A DNA stretch of 64,000 bases from G963668345 sp965226215. Its GTDB lineage: Bacteria; Acidobacteriota; Terriglobia; Bryobacterales; UBA6623. Both the position numbers and the translations under genes were made by a program. The DNA lies in NCBI GenBank assembly GCA_965226215.1, contig CBDDCH010000002.1, positions 310,001-374,000 of the forward strand, given 5' to 3'. A model generated the notes under the pieces. The model was not told the DNA's origin, did no database searches, and saw only the letters and a list, made by a program, of their open reading frames with translations. Shown here piece by piece: positions 1 to 8,983 of this stretch. Position 1 is the first letter of the stretch. Each line of letters starts with the position of its first letter.

Positions 1-36
1 ACACACAGCGTCAGAGTTCTCTTCATCTGCTTCTAC

Positions 37-134
37 TGAGTCTCGCAAATTATGGCGACATGGCCCGTGTTCAGCCCGTAGGGGCACAGCATGCTGTGCC
101 CGTGTTCCAAAGTCACTCTATGTTGCGAGCCTCA
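37..134. repeat. Miniature palindromic element, family R2 copy 1
   Basis: An element of about 98 bp begins TGAGTCTCGCAA and ends TTGCGAGCCTCA, so its ends form an imperfect terminal inverted repeat. A second palindrome at 78-102 (GTAGGGGCACAGC / GCTGTGCCCG) is nested in the middle. A related copy lies at 11575-11671, where the terminal pair reads CGA/TCG instead of CAA/TTG, so pairing is kept. It lies downstream of mutM. No coding sequence is evident in 1-245. Confidence 0.6.
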
Positions 135-245
135 ACAATTCCAGGCGACACACGTCTACCCGCTCGACAGGGAAACGATAGCAAAGCCATCTTCGGCTTT
201 GCACAGGGGGTTTCGCGACGACACTCGCCAGCCGCTGGAATCTCT

Positions 246-1052
246 TCATCGCCTCTGGCACCGCGGGCAAAAGTGCGTACCGCGGCCGGCTACGATCGTG
301 CGGCGAAGCGGCGTGCCGCAGGCTTTACACGGCTTACCGGTCTTGCCGTACACCATGGCCTTGAGCTGGAAGTATCCCTGCGCTCCTTCGCTGTTGACGT
401 AGTTGTTGATTGTGGATCCCCCTTCCGCGATAGCGTCGTGGAGTATTTCCCTGATCGCCCGGTGCAGGCGCGCAGCGCGCTTACGTCCTACGCGGGCGCT
501 GTTTGTCTTGGGGTGAATGCGTGCACGGAAAAGTGCCTCGTCGACGTAGATGTTCCCCAAACCGCGAAGAAACTCCTGGTTGAGCAACAGCGCTTTCAGC
601 ATGGCCCGGCGCGACCGCAGTCGGACCGTGAATTCCTGCAAAGAGATCTCTAACGGCTCAGGCCCCAGTTGCCGCAGTCGCGCCGGCAGGTCGTCGGACA
701 ACTGCCAGCGCCCGAACTTGCGAATGTCGTGATAGATGAGCGTGGAACCGCCTTCCAACTGCAAGATGGCCCGCGTGTAGGGTCCTGGTTCGCCATTGAT
801 GATGAAATTCCCTGTCATACGGAGATGTATTACGAGGCACGAATTCTGTCGACCGTGTTCGAGGCCTATGACGATATACTTGCCGTGCCGATGTAGGGCT
901 ACAATTCTTTGCCCGCTTAGCCGGGCGGCTGTCTCGTCTGCGTCCCCGATGATGAGCTGGGGGAAACTAAATTCCGCGTTGATAATCCGCCGATTCAGAA
1001 CATGGCGCGAGAGTCCCCGAATAATCGTTTCAACTTCGGGCAGTTCGGGCAT
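246..1052 (-). CDS. mutM: Formamidopyrimidine-DNA glycosylase (Fpg/MutM)
   Basis: This is a base-excision repair enzyme that removes oxidised purines such as 8-oxoguanine and nicks the abasic site by beta,delta-elimination. The second of two adjacent Met codons is taken as the start, because the family needs Pro directly after the initiator Met: the protein then begins MPELPEVE, with catalytic Pro2 and Glu3. Lys58 (HRHGKY) matches the conserved catalytic lysine. The helix-two-turn-helix segment (LRGLGNIYVDEALF) and a C-terminal zinc finger (CKAC…CPRC) are intact. The length of 268 residues is normal. It lies about 150 bp downstream of guaA on the same strand; co-transcription is possible but unproven. 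Confidence 0.96.
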   Translation of the reverse strand: MPELPEVETIIRGLSRHVLNRRIINAEFSFPQLIIGDADETAARLSGQRIVALHRHGKYIVIGLEHGRQNSCLVIHLRMTGNFIINGEPGPYTRAILQLEGGSTLIYHDIRKFGRWQLSDDLPARLRQLGPEPLEISLQEFTVRLRSRRAMLKALLLNQEFLRGLGNIYVDEALFRARIHPKTNSARVGRKRAARLHRAIREILHDAIAEGGSTINNYVNSEGAQGYFQLKAMVYGKTGKPCKACGTPLRRTIVAGRGTHFCPRCQRR

Positions 1053-1202
1053 CAAAGTCGAATAGGTCCGGTGCTCTTTGTTCGGCCGGGAAATCTGCCG
1101 CCGGTTCCCTCGTTGTGCCCGCCTGTAGTTGTCCGAAAAGGTGGATGTCTATTCGACCCGCTGCCTAGGAGGCCCAGGACTTCTACCACGAGCGGCTAGA
1201 AT

Positions 1203-2996
1203 TCACTCCCATTCAATCGTCGAGGGAGGCTTGTGGGAAATGTCAAGCAGGACGGCCTCCACCTCCGGCAGCGCTGTCAACTTTCTTGCCAGCGCGTGCA
1301 ATTTCGCGCCGGGAAGCAGGGCGACTTCCGCTGTCATTCCGTCCACTGACGTGATCGGACGCAGCGCGATCGTCTCGCCTCCCTTGCGAGAAAAGGGCAA
1401 CAAGACGACGGGACACTGCCAGACGGAGTTATAGAGGTCGTTGTCCCTCAGAAAATCCGTCACAATGCTGTCGGCTTCCTGAAGCAGTCCCACGCGCTTC
1501 TGCGTCAGGTAGGCGCGTTGGATCTTCCACTCGGAGGGCCGGAACCGTCTCGGCGTCCACAGCATCACGACACGGTTCGTGTGCCGGTACTGGTTCGTAA
1601 TCTCCGTAGCCAACGGCAGACTATGGCGATATTCCGGTTCGCCGTGATAGAGAACAGTCACCTGCGCGTAGCTTCTGCTGTCGCCCTGTACGCCTACACT
1701 CCGCAGCGGCAACAGAACGGCCCGGTAGCCCGCCTCCCTAGCGAGCTCGTTGATGGCGCTATCTTTTTGAAGGCTGCCGGTGCGCCCGGAGCAAAGGCAA
1801 CGAATAGCCAGTCCCGGGCCGGGGAATGGGTGCCGTCCGATGAGTTCTTGCGGCAATCCCAGCACGCGACCCAGTAGCCGGACTTCGTCCTTATAGAATT
1901 CGGACAGCGGCTCCAGCACGCGGCCTTGTTTGATCAGCTCGCCGATGCGCTTCACTCGGTTGTGATGAGTCTTGATGACGGACGAATTGGCCGAACCTCC
2001 TGATTCAATCGTGTCCGGATAGATCGTGCCCTGTCCGAGTACCCAATCATGGTTCTTGAATTCCTGACGTTCGAGTACCCGATCTTGAACGTCAACGAAA
2101 AGCTTGCCGATGAGCCGCCGTTTCTGCTCCGGATCAACGACTTTTCTCAGGGCACTGAAAAAATAGCCACGGGCCGAGATGACCTCGAGAGACCGAAATC
2201 CCACGCGCTCGAAAGCCGTGCGGATTTGCCGCGTCTCGCCCGCGCGCATGAAACCGGTATCGACGTAGATGCCGTGCACGAGCTCGGGGCGTAGCGCGCC
2301 GACAGTCAACGCGTAGGCCACCGTCGAATCAACGCCGCCGCTCAGGAAGAACAGCACACGGCGGCCTTTCACCACGCGCTGAATGTCCCGTTGAATCTGA
2401 GTCACGCGGTCTTGAGGGTGCCAGTTCATACCGCAGCGGCACACCTCCGCGAGGAAGTTGTGTAGGATCTCGGCTCCGTGCACCGTGTGGACAACTTCGG
2501 GATGGAATTGTAAGCCGAAGTACTTCCGGTTCAGGTCGCCCATAGCGGCCACCTTGCACTGCCGGGTGTCGCCGAGAACTTGGAAACCCGACGGAAGCTT
2601 GGTGACTTGATCGCCGTGGCTCATCCACACCCTCTGGCGACGAACTTGTCCATCGAACAGCGGGTCGTCCCGCCGTACTCGCAGGTCGGCCCGCCCGAAT
2701 TCATGTGTCGCTCCCGGCTTGACCTCTCCATCCAAGTAACAAGCCATTAACTGATGGCCGTAGCAGATGCCGAGCAGCGGACGCCTGATTTGGAACAGAT
2801 TCGTGTGGGGCTGCGGACTCTCGGGAGCAAAGACACTTGCCGGACCGCCGGAGATGATCACGCCCCGGTATGCGAGCAAATCCGTCGGCTTTACGGAGAG
2901 CGGCAGGATCTCCGCATAGACGCCCAACTCACGCACTTTTCGCGCGATCAGGTGGCAGTATTGCCCTCCGGAATCCAGTACAGCAACTTTTTCCAT
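1203..2996 (-). CDS. guaA: GMP synthase (glutamine-hydrolysing)
   Basis: It converts XMP, ATP and glutamine to GMP in purine biosynthesis. The N-terminal class I amidotransferase domain has the nucleophile Cys78 in GICYGHQ and the His-Glu pair in LQFHPEV. The ATP pyrophosphatase domain has the P-loop SGGVDST. The C-terminal dimerisation domain ends in the family's KPPSTIEWE. The frame stays open for 27 codons upstream, but the first residue matching the family is Met at 2996 (MEKVAVLDSGGQY), giving 597 residues. The linker and PPase region are somewhat divergent from the common bacterial form (for example SVIKTHHNRV), but no key motif is missing. Confidence 0.95.
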   Translation of the reverse strand: MEKVAVLDSGGQYCHLIARKVRELGVYAEILPLSVKPTDLLAYRGVIISGGPASVFAPESPQPHTNLFQIRRPLLGICYGHQLMACYLDGEVKPGATHEFGRADLRVRRDDPLFDGQVRRQRVWMSHGDQVTKLPSGFQVLGDTRQCKVAAMGDLNRKYFGLQFHPEVVHTVHGAEILHNFLAEVCRCGMNWHPQDRVTQIQRDIQRVVKGRRVLFFLSGGVDSTVAYALTVGALRPELVHGIYVDTGFMRAGETRQIRTAFERVGFRSLEVISARGYFFSALRKVVDPEQKRRLIGKLFVDVQDRVLERQEFKNHDWVLGQGTIYPDTIESGGSANSSVIKTHHNRVKRIGELIKQGRVLEPLSEFYKDEVRLLGRVLGLPQELIGRHPFPGPGLAIRCLCSGRTGSLQKDSAINELAREAGYRAVLLPLRSVGVQGDSRSYAQVTVLYHGEPEYRHSLPLATEITNQYRHTNRVVMLWTPRRFRPSEWKIQRAYLTQKRVGLLQEADSIVTDFLRDNDLYNSVWQCPVVLLPFSRKGGETIALRPITSVDGMTAEVALLPGAKLHALARKLTALPEVEAVLLDISHKPPSTIEWE

Positions 2997-3077
2997 GGGG
3001 AGGACTCGCGGGTCCGCAGCCGCCGGCCAAACGGAAGGGCTGCTTCCTAAGTGCCTGACATTATAGCATTTAGGCAA

Positions 3078-3628
3078 TATATTTTGGGCAAGTTGTTGAT
3101 TTTACGAGCCTTCCTCGAATCCAACCACCTGGACTCCCCTCGAAAAAGCACTCGCTGAAAGTCGAATTCCAACCTTGGGTGGGGCCCCGGCGAATCGGGG
3201 CCGCGGCGGGCGAACCTGCAGGACAGGCACCCGCTCACTTACCCGGTAAGTTGTTGAAAGAGAAAGGGTTGTTCCCCCAAAACGCCATGACTCTTGGATG
3301 CCCCTCCATCCCAAGTCCGCTGACGCTCGACCTGGCGCAAGATGGAGTTGGCGAAGTCAACGAGGGGAAAGTACCGACCCTCCTATGTGAGCTGCATTGA
3401 CCGATTCAGTGAGCTCTCCTACACTGACCGTAACGGTCGTGGTAGAAGGTGGGTTCGGCGAAAGTGGGGCGGCTGGTAGGTGTGAAAAAATCGGGGATTG
3501 TCGCCAGCCATGTCCTTTGAAGACGCGTAGAATCCATGACATCTTCAACCGCGGTTGACTATCCCCAGCATTTTTTCACACATTCCTGTACCCGATTCTT
3601 GCCGGACTTTCACCGCGGGCCGCCAACT
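3078..3628. other. Intergenic region with degenerate inverted repeat
   Basis: There is no convincing gene. It contains a short palindrome at 3425-3437 (GACCGT-A-ACGGTC) and a long imperfect inverted repeat: the arm at 3479-3497 (GTGTGAAAAAATCGGGGA) pairs with 3562-3581. The flanks echo the ends of the R5 miniature elements near 27.7 and 60.5 kb (GTGGTAGAAG… and TACCCGATT), so this may be an old degraded relative. A GC-rich hairpin lies near 3181-3203. Confidence 0.4.
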
Positions 3629-4956
3629 ATGCGGCACCGGGGTCTTTGCTCGCTGCTTCTACTCCTCGTCTTACTTTCACCGGCCCTGTCGGCGAATCGT
3701 AATCCAACCTGCCGGACCTCGGCGCACTTGAAGATCGACGAGTCCTTCCTGTCAATTGCAGAAGCGACCGGGGGCATGATGTTCAACCTTCGTGGCGACG
3801 AGCTGGGGAAATTGAGCGTCCTCTCGTCGGAAATGTTCCTCGGTAGGGACCGGCGTGACCCCCTGACGGGGATCGAATCCGGCCCCGCCTACCTTATGAA
3901 GCTTCGCCGCCGGTTTGGACCGTCTTCGAAGGACGAATATATCGACGTGGATTCCACGGTGACCAAGCTGTTCATGTTTCTCAATGCTATGCGCCCTGTC
4001 GGCATGGAACTTTCCACGCCTGACGGGTCGCTCGTGACCGGCTCGATGCCGGGAGTCAAGGTGGAGCAGTACTCCTCGGGGTGCCTTGTCATGATCGAAA
4101 ACGTCAGGCTAGGCACATGGCGAGTGCGTGTCGAGGGATCCTCCGCCGTGGTCGTCCACGTGGAGGGACGGACTCCCATCAGTTTTTTCTCATTCGATTA
4201 CGTCAGATGGGCCGGGCGACCTGGTCATCAAGGTTGGTTCGACCTCAAAGATCGTCCGCGGGTAGGCGAGCAGCACCGGGCTGAGGCGACAATCTTCGGT
4301 CCCGAAGCCTACGACCGGCTGGAAGAGTTTCAGATCCGCTCGCTCGAAGGGGACATCGTCACGAGCATCCCGGTCGAGCAAGAGAAACCAGAAGACTACT
4401 TGGTCGGACCGCTTGACGTCCCGAGGGAAATGTCTCGAATCTATGCCACCGGTCGCGACAAGAACGGCTACCCGTTTCAAAGAATGTACTCTCACACGAT
4501 TGAAGGGCAACCACCTCTTGAACCAGGGGCCGGCGCCCTCGGCGTTCCGTTGCTCATCACAGCCGCAATCGGTATGACCTGAATACGGTGCGTACCCTGC
4601 TTCAAAAAGGCGAGGACGTGAATGCTCGTTCAAAAGTCGGCGATACGGCACTGATGTCCGCGGCCCAGCATGCGGACGTGACGATGCTGAAACTCCTGCT
4701 TGAGCGCGGTGCGAATGTCAATGCCGCCACGAAATACCAGGGGACTGCACTTTTCCGGGCCACTGTGGCCCGCAATGTCGAAGCGGTCCGCATGCTGGTG
4801 GGCCGCGGCGCACGAGGCGATGTTCGGGACGGCAGCGGCTATACCGCTTTGGAATGGGCGACGAAGAAGGAATACCACGAGATCATAGCCTTATTCGCCG
4901 TCCCAGGCCGCCGCCCGCGACCAAAAGACGTTCAGAACCTAGGCGAGCAGCAGTAA
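3629..4956 (+). pseudogene. Secreted ankyrin-repeat protein, frameshifted
   Basis: The start at 3629 gives a clear signal peptide (MRHRGLCSLLLLLVLL…ALSA). An unrecognised domain of about 280 residues follows, with beta-rich segments such as GTWRVRVEGSSAVVVHVEG. The C-terminus is an ankyrin array: TALMSAAQHADVTMLKLLL, GTALFRATVARNVEAVRMLV and GYTALEWATKKEYHEIIAL are successive repeat helices. The first repeat is cut by a frame change near 4573: the upstream frame reads LLITAAIG and stops at 4580, while the -1 frame continues as DLNTVRTLLQKGEDVN. Joined, the protein would be about 440 residues. One missing base explains the break. No programmed slippery site is visible. Confidence 0.7.
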
Positions 4957-5336
4957 GACGCGCCGGAACCAAACAGAGTAGCGGCCCAAAGGGCGCGATC
5001 GAGGCCCCACACCGGCGCCGGTATCTCCATAGCCGGGTTATTTCCTGAAGTCCCGTGACACAGTACGTCTGGCCTGGGCCGATTTGGTAGGGACCGGCAC
5101 TCTTGCCGGTCCTTCAGCGCGAAGCGCCGCACCGGATCATAGCCCAGGGTGAAGCGAAGCGAAACCTTGGGTTGGCAGAACCCAGAGGTCAGCCCTGAAG
5201 GGGCGTAGGAAACGCGAAAGCGAGGTTGTTGCGCCTGAGGCGTCGCAGTTCGCACCCACGGCTGGCCGCTCCGCACGCCGAAGGTCATCTGCGGTAGGCT
5301 GCTTTCATCGCCGGATCGATTCCCCCGGGAGGTCTC
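4957..5336. other. Intergenic region rich in palindromes
   Basis: No gene was seen. A GTAGGG-type palindrome lies at 5087-5112 (GGACCGGCA…TGCCGGTCC). A hairpin follows at 5143-5171 (CCCAGGGT / ACCTTGGG around a GAAGCGAAGCGAA loop). The region looks like a cluster of small intergenic repeats between the ankyrin gene and the lipoprotein gene. Confidence 0.45.
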
Positions 5337-5828
5337 ATGCCTGCCTGCATCGCTCGTCAAGCTCTCGCCCTAACCACAATAATGCTCGTCGGCTGTCTCT
5401 TATCGGGCTGTGGCTCGAAGGGAGAAGCCGAAAAGGAACAAGAAAAACGCGAAAGAGAGTTCCAGGAATCAATGACCGGGGTCGTGCTCGAGGGCCACTT
5501 CACTCTGAACGGAAAGGAAGGTCTCAGCGTGGAAAGGTACGAAATCGAAAAGGTCTCGAGAATGCCCGGCGACTTTTGGGTCTTTCACGCACGCATTCAG
5601 TACGGCGGCACGGATGTGACCGTGCCCGTGCCGGTGAAGATCGTTTGGGCGGGCGATACCCCGGTGGTCAGTCTCACGGACGCCACCATCCCCGGCGTCG
5701 GTACCTTTACGGCCCGCGTGCTTTTCTACCGTGGCCAGTATGTAGGAACATGGAGCAGCGGCACGCACGGAGGCCAGCAGTTCGGACGAATCGTTCAGCA
5801 AGCAGCTGAAGCGGGCGAAGGTTCGTAG
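5337..5828 (+). CDS. Putative lipoprotein of unknown function
   Basis: A 163-residue protein with an N-terminal hydrophobic segment and a lipobox (LLSGC, Cys at about residue 25), so it is likely lipid-anchored after signal peptidase II cleavage. A short charged stretch (KGEAEKEQEKREREFQ) precedes a globular domain of about 110 residues rich in beta strands, with a C-terminal GTWSSGTHGGQQFGRI turn. The family is not recognised. A start at 5337 fits the signal sequence. It stands alone between a repeat-rich gap and the PLP enzyme gene downstream, 147 bp away. Confidence 0.7.
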   Translation: MPACIARQALALTTIMLVGCLLSGCGSKGEAEKEQEKREREFQESMTGVVLEGHFTLNGKEGLSVERYEIEKVSRMPGDFWVFHARIQYGGTDVTVPVPVKIVWAGDTPVVSLTDATIPGVGTFTARVLFYRGQYVGTWSSGTHGGQQFGRIVQQAAEAGEGS

Positions 5829-5975
5829 CCTACGAGAACGGCGCGGAAGTAAACGCCGCGCGCAACTCGGGCCACTTCGCCCACTGATCGGGACTGGCTG
5901 TTACAATCGTGTTGCCGGAACATAGAAAACCGGAATTCGGGCGCTAGGGTTGCCTAGCGAGAAGGAGATTCACCC

Positions 5976-7241
5976 ATGGCACAGTCCGCTTCGCGCCGTT
6001 CGTTTTTGTCGGAATTGGCCGCGGGGGCTGCCTTTTTGCCCGCCGCCGCTGCGTCTCTAAGCCAGCTGTCCCCTTTATTGGCAGCGGCGGGTGAGGGGGA
6101 AGCCTATTGGGAAATGGTTCGCCAACAGTTCCCCTTTGGTGAAAAAGTTCCCATGAACGCGGCCAATTTGTGTCCGTCGCCTCGGGTTGTCGCGGAGCGG
6201 GTTTCCGAACTCACGCGCGATATCGATTTTGACTGCTCGTTCAACAATCGTGACAAGTTCAAGGCCTCCCTGGAAGAATCGCGGCGCAAGGTGGCCGAGC
6301 AGCTTCGTGTCAGCGCTGATGAGATCGCTCTCGTTCGAAACACCAGCGAAGCCAATAATGTGGTCAACAACGGGATCTCTTTACGCTCGGGAGACGAGAT
6401 CGTTCTCTGGGACCAAAACCACCCAACGAACAACGTTGCCTGGGATGTACGAGCCGCGCGCTTCGGCCTGACCGTCAAGCGCGTGACGACTCCCAGCCAC
6501 CCAAGCGGGTTGGACGAGCTAGCAAAGGTCTTTGTCGATAGTTTCACGGCGAAAACGCGAGTCCTGACCATCACTCACGGTTCGAACGTCAGCGGTGTTC
6601 GCCTGCCGGTTCGGGAGCTGTCGGAGGCGGCCCATCGCCGCGGCATCTACGTGCATGTCGACGGTGCGCAAACTTGGGGCGCGCTCCATGTCAACCTGCG
6701 AGATCTGGGGTGCGATTCCTACACCGCCAGCGCGCACAAGTGGCTGGCCGGCCCGAAAGAGGTCGGCCTGCTCTACGTAAAGGAAGAGAGAATCCCCGAG
6801 ATTTGGCCCAACGTGGTCGCACCGGGTTGGGGAAACGATGTCGATCCGGACGTCAAGGGCGCTCGCAAGTTCGAGTCGCTAGGCCAAAGGGATGATGCTG
6901 CTCTGGCCGCGGTCGGCACGGCGGTGGATTTTCAACGCGCGATCGGTTTCAGGAAGATCGAGGACCGCGTCCTGCAGTTAGCGACTGCCTTGAAAGCTGG
7001 CCTGAGGGAGGTCGGCGCTACGCTGGTCACTCCCGAGGATCCGAAGCTGAGCTGTGGAGTCTGCATTATCGAGGTGCCGACCGAGCATCGCCAAGAAGTA
7101 TTCGACAAGGCCTACGCTGAACACGGTATCGCGGGCGCAATCGTTAATGGGTTCCGGCTTTGCCCGCACTTCTACAACACGATGGAGCATATCGAGCGCG
7201 CGGTGGGCGCAGTCAAGGCGATGCGCGATCAGATCGTGTGA
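5976..7241 (+). CDS. Exported aminotransferase class V / cysteine desulfurase-like enzyme
   Basis: This is a PLP fold-type I protein of 421 residues. The N-terminus (SRRSFLSELAAGAAFLPAAAA) is a twin-arginine-type signal, so export of a folded, cofactor-loaded enzyme is likely. The Schiff-base lysine is Lys255 in SAHKWLAGP; Asp229 and Gln232 (HVDGAQ) should contact the pyridine ring and phenolate of PLP. The family includes cysteine desulfurases, selenocysteine lyases and isopenicillin N epimerase-like proteins; the substrate cannot be told from sequence. A good ribosome site (AGAAGGAGA) lies about 9 bases before the ATG. Downstream is a repeat pair and then an IS3-type element. Confidence 0.87.
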   Translation: MAQSASRRSFLSELAAGAAFLPAAAASLSQLSPLLAAAGEGEAYWEMVRQQFPFGEKVPMNAANLCPSPRVVAERVSELTRDIDFDCSFNNRDKFKASLEESRRKVAEQLRVSADEIALVRNTSEANNVVNNGISLRSGDEIVLWDQNHPTNNVAWDVRAARFGLTVKRVTTPSHPSGLDELAKVFVDSFTAKTRVLTITHGSNVSGVRLPVRELSEAAHRRGIYVHVDGAQTWGALHVNLRDLGCDSYTASAHKWLAGPKEVGLLYVKEERIPEIWPNVVAPGWGNDVDPDVKGARKFESLGQRDDAALAAVGTAVDFQRAIGFRKIEDRVLQLATALKAGLREVGATLVTPEDPKLSCGVCIIEVPTEHRQEVFDKAYAEHGIAGAIVNGFRLCPHFYNTMEHIERAVGAVKAMRDQIV

Positions 7242-7313
7242 GGCGGGGTTCGGGCGCATGTCCGGTCCGCTTAGCTGCACATAAACCGCCCCCTTATGTC
7301 TCTGAAACGCAAG

Positions 7314-7358
7314 CGTCGAGAATAGTCTCGACGCGGCAAGCTGGAGAGCTTGCGCCAC
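7314..7358 (-). repeat. Two-hairpin repeat R1, copy A
   Basis: Read on the minus strand it is GTGGCGC, stem AAGCT/AGCTT, GCCG, then stem CGTCGAG/CTCGACG. It shares the fixed core GTGGCGC…GCCGYGTCG with eight other places in the window, while the stems differ. It forms a divergent pair with copy B, 31 bp away. Confidence 0.75.
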
Positions 7359-7389
7359 CAAACCAAAGTCTGTGCTCCGCCTGCAAGAC

Positions 7390-7434
7390 GTGGCGCACGC
7401 CTCCCGGCGTGCCGTGTCGCCATTCTTGGCGACA
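7390..7434 (+). repeat. Two-hairpin repeat R1, copy B
   Basis: GTGGCGC, stem ACGC/GCGT, GCC, then stem TGTCGCCA-TTCT-TGGCGACA. It ends 6 bp before the left end of IS3 copy 1. Confidence 0.78.
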
Positions 7435-7489
7435 TGTCCCTGGGGTGAACCCCTCCGCTGAGACAATCGGCGGTAGCGACACTCGCCGT

Positions 7490-8563
7490 TCAATGGTTTT
7501 TCCTTCTCCCCATAGCCTCTTCTGTTCTAGCATGGTCCTCGGCGGGTGAAGCGGAGGCGGGCTCTGGTGGAGACCAACCCGCCGAGGAATAGCCGGCCGG
7601 AGACTCATCGAAACGATGGTTCGGGGAGCCGGCTGCGGTCGGCTTCTCGTTCAGCAACCCCTTCCCATCGGATCGATAGATCTCCTGCTGCCTAAAAAAA
7701 CTCATCGTCGCTCCGGCGCAAGCCGCCTTCGTCCCGGCGGCCCGCTCGAACTCCTCGGGGGGCCGATAGCCCAGCGCCGAATGCAGACGGCAGCGGTTGT
7801 AGTAGCGCTCGATGAAGTCCTCGATGTTCGCGCGCAGGTGGTCGAGATCCTGATAATCGTTGGCGTAGATCTCCTCCCGCTTGAGCGTCTTGATGAAGCT
7901 CTCACAACTGGCATTGTCGTAGGGGTTCGCCGGCCGACTCATGCTGGGGATCGCTTGCTGGCGGCGCAAGCTCCTCACGTAGGCGCCGGAAGCGTACTGC
8001 ACACCGCGATCGGAGTGATGGACCAGGCCGGGCGGCGGTTGCCGTTCGGCCATCGCCTGCTCCAGTGCCGCCAGCGGCAAGCGGGCGGCCAGCGTTCTCT
8101 CCAGCGCCCAGCCCACCACCTTCCGCGAGTAGGCGTCCAAGACCACGGCCAGATAAACGAACTCGGCCTTCAGCCGGATGTAGGTGATGTCGGCCACCCA
8201 CAGCTGATTGATCCCGGTCAGCTTGATGCGGGCGGCTAGGTTGAGGTAAACCTCCAGCGGATGATCGGCCTCCGTGGTGGCCACGAACGCCCGGGGTTGG
8301 ACCCCGAGCAACCCGTCCTGGCGCATGATCCGCGCCACGCGTTTGTGGTTCACCACCATCCCCCGCCGGCGGAGTTCCGCCGCGACCCTGCGGTAGCCAT
8401 AGCGTCGCCGATGTTCGAGGGCAACCTCCTGGATCGCCGACCGCACTTCCATGTCTTCTTCCAGCGGCATCTGCTCTTTGAATGACCGATAGAAACCAGC
8501 CCGGCTCACTGGGGCCAGCCGGCACATCCGCTCGACACTCAGTCTGCCTTGCAGCGGCATCAA
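7490..8563 (-). CDS. IS3-family transposase OrfB (copy 1)
   Basis: This is the DDE integrase-like catalytic part of an IS3-family transposase. It has an HTH_21-like N-terminal segment (EHRRRYGYRRVAAELRRRG), then catalytic Asp in WVADITYI, Asp in HSDRGVQYAS and Glu in ASCESFIKTLK. The frame is open upstream of the listed Met (…LWREGVYDQIRELM), consistent with production as an OrfAB fusion by -1 frameshifting. It differs from copy 2 by one clear substitution (YANDY here, YVNDY there). The catalytic domain itself looks intact. Confidence 0.92.
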   Translation of the reverse strand: MMPLQGRLSVERMCRLAPVSRAGFYRSFKEQMPLEEDMEVRSAIQEVALEHRRRYGYRRVAAELRRRGMVVNHKRVARIMRQDGLLGVQPRAFVATTEADHPLEVYLNLAARIKLTGINQLWVADITYIRLKAEFVYLAVVLDAYSRKVVGWALERTLAARLPLAALEQAMAERQPPPGLVHHSDRGVQYASGAYVRSLRRQQAIPSMSRPANPYDNASCESFIKTLKREEIYANDYQDLDHLRANIEDFIERYYNRCRLHSALGYRPPEEFERAAGTKAACAGATMSFFRQQEIYRSDGKGLLNEKPTAAGSPNHRFDESPAGYSSAGWSPPEPASASPAEDHARTEEAMGRRKNH

Positions 8564-8631
8564 CTCCCGGATTTGGTCGTAGACGCCTTCTCGCCACAGC
8601 TGCCGCTGCCGTGGCGTCGAGCCTCGATTTT

Positions 8632-8907
8632 TTAGAAGGCGCCTTTGAAAAAATCCACTTCCAGCGTCTTATCCCCCAACAGACGCTGCAACGCGCGGAT
8701 CTCCTGGCGCAGTTCCCGCTCGCGGGAGGCGACCGGCGGACCGGGCCCCTCCTCCGTCGGCTCCATCCGATTTCGCCACCTGTACAGCAGCCCTCGGTGA
8801 ATCCCCAGCTCCTTCGACAGCGCTGTCACGCTCTGGCAGCTTTTCAGCCGCTCCAGTGCCATCTTCCGGTATTCTTCGGGAAACTTGTAAACTCGTCTCT
8901 TGCCCAC
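8632..8907 (-). CDS. IS3-family transposase OrfA (copy 1, early stop)
   Basis: A 91-residue helix-turn-helix protein (FPEEYRKMALERLK…VTALSKELGIHRGLLYRWRN) followed by a leucine-zipper-like helix (RERELRQEIRALQRLLGDKTLEVDFFKGAF). It would bind the IS ends as part of the OrfAB transposase. In copy 2 the frame continues GAF-Glu-Lys-Ile through the A-rich slip site. Here the Glu codon GAA has become TAA (8632-8634), so translation ends before ribosomes can slip into orfB. OrfA alone usually acts as an inhibitor in this family. Confidence 0.88.
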   Translation of the reverse strand: MGKRRVYKFPEEYRKMALERLKSCQSVTALSKELGIHRGLLYRWRNRMEPTEEGPGPPVASRERELRQEIRALQRLLGDKTLEVDFFKGAF

Positions 8908-8983
8908 TCGCAGTTCCTTTCCCGGCTAAAGTGTCGCTATCACGACTGTCTCATTTTTGGGGTTCACTCCATCCCACCTGCCC

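Larger units (their letters stand above)
7441..8971 (-). mobile_element. IS3-family insertion sequence, copy 1 (probably inactive)
   Basis: A 1531-bp element nearly identical to the one at 48349-49879. Its ends are imperfect inverted repeats of about 45 bp: TGGGGTGAACCCC on the left, and TGGAGTGAACCCC on the right read on the minus strand, both followed by TGAGACARTCG and TAGCGACACT. TCCC flanks both sides (7437-7440 and 8972-8975), a probable 4-bp target duplication. It encodes orfA and orfB on the minus strand. A TAA in orfA just before the A-rich slip site should prevent OrfAB production, so this copy is likely defective. Confidence 0.9.

Noticed and set aside
2997..3077. A 27-residue extension of GMP synthase
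   Set aside because: The family starts at MEKVAVLDSGG; the extra residues have no match.
4566..4590. Programmed -1 frameshift in the ankyrin gene
   Set aside because: No X-XXY-YYZ heptamer or downstream hairpin is visible at the junction (ATCGGTATGACCTGA).
7314..7434. CRISPR-like pair of repeats
   Set aside because: The two units are inverted to each other, differ in their stems and have no regular spacers; no cas genes are present in the window.
7616..8239. Long open frames on the plus strand opposite the IS3 transposase (also 48524-49147)
   Set aside because: They are antisense to orfB codons, repeat in both IS copies, and match no protein family; they are by-products of GC-rich coding.
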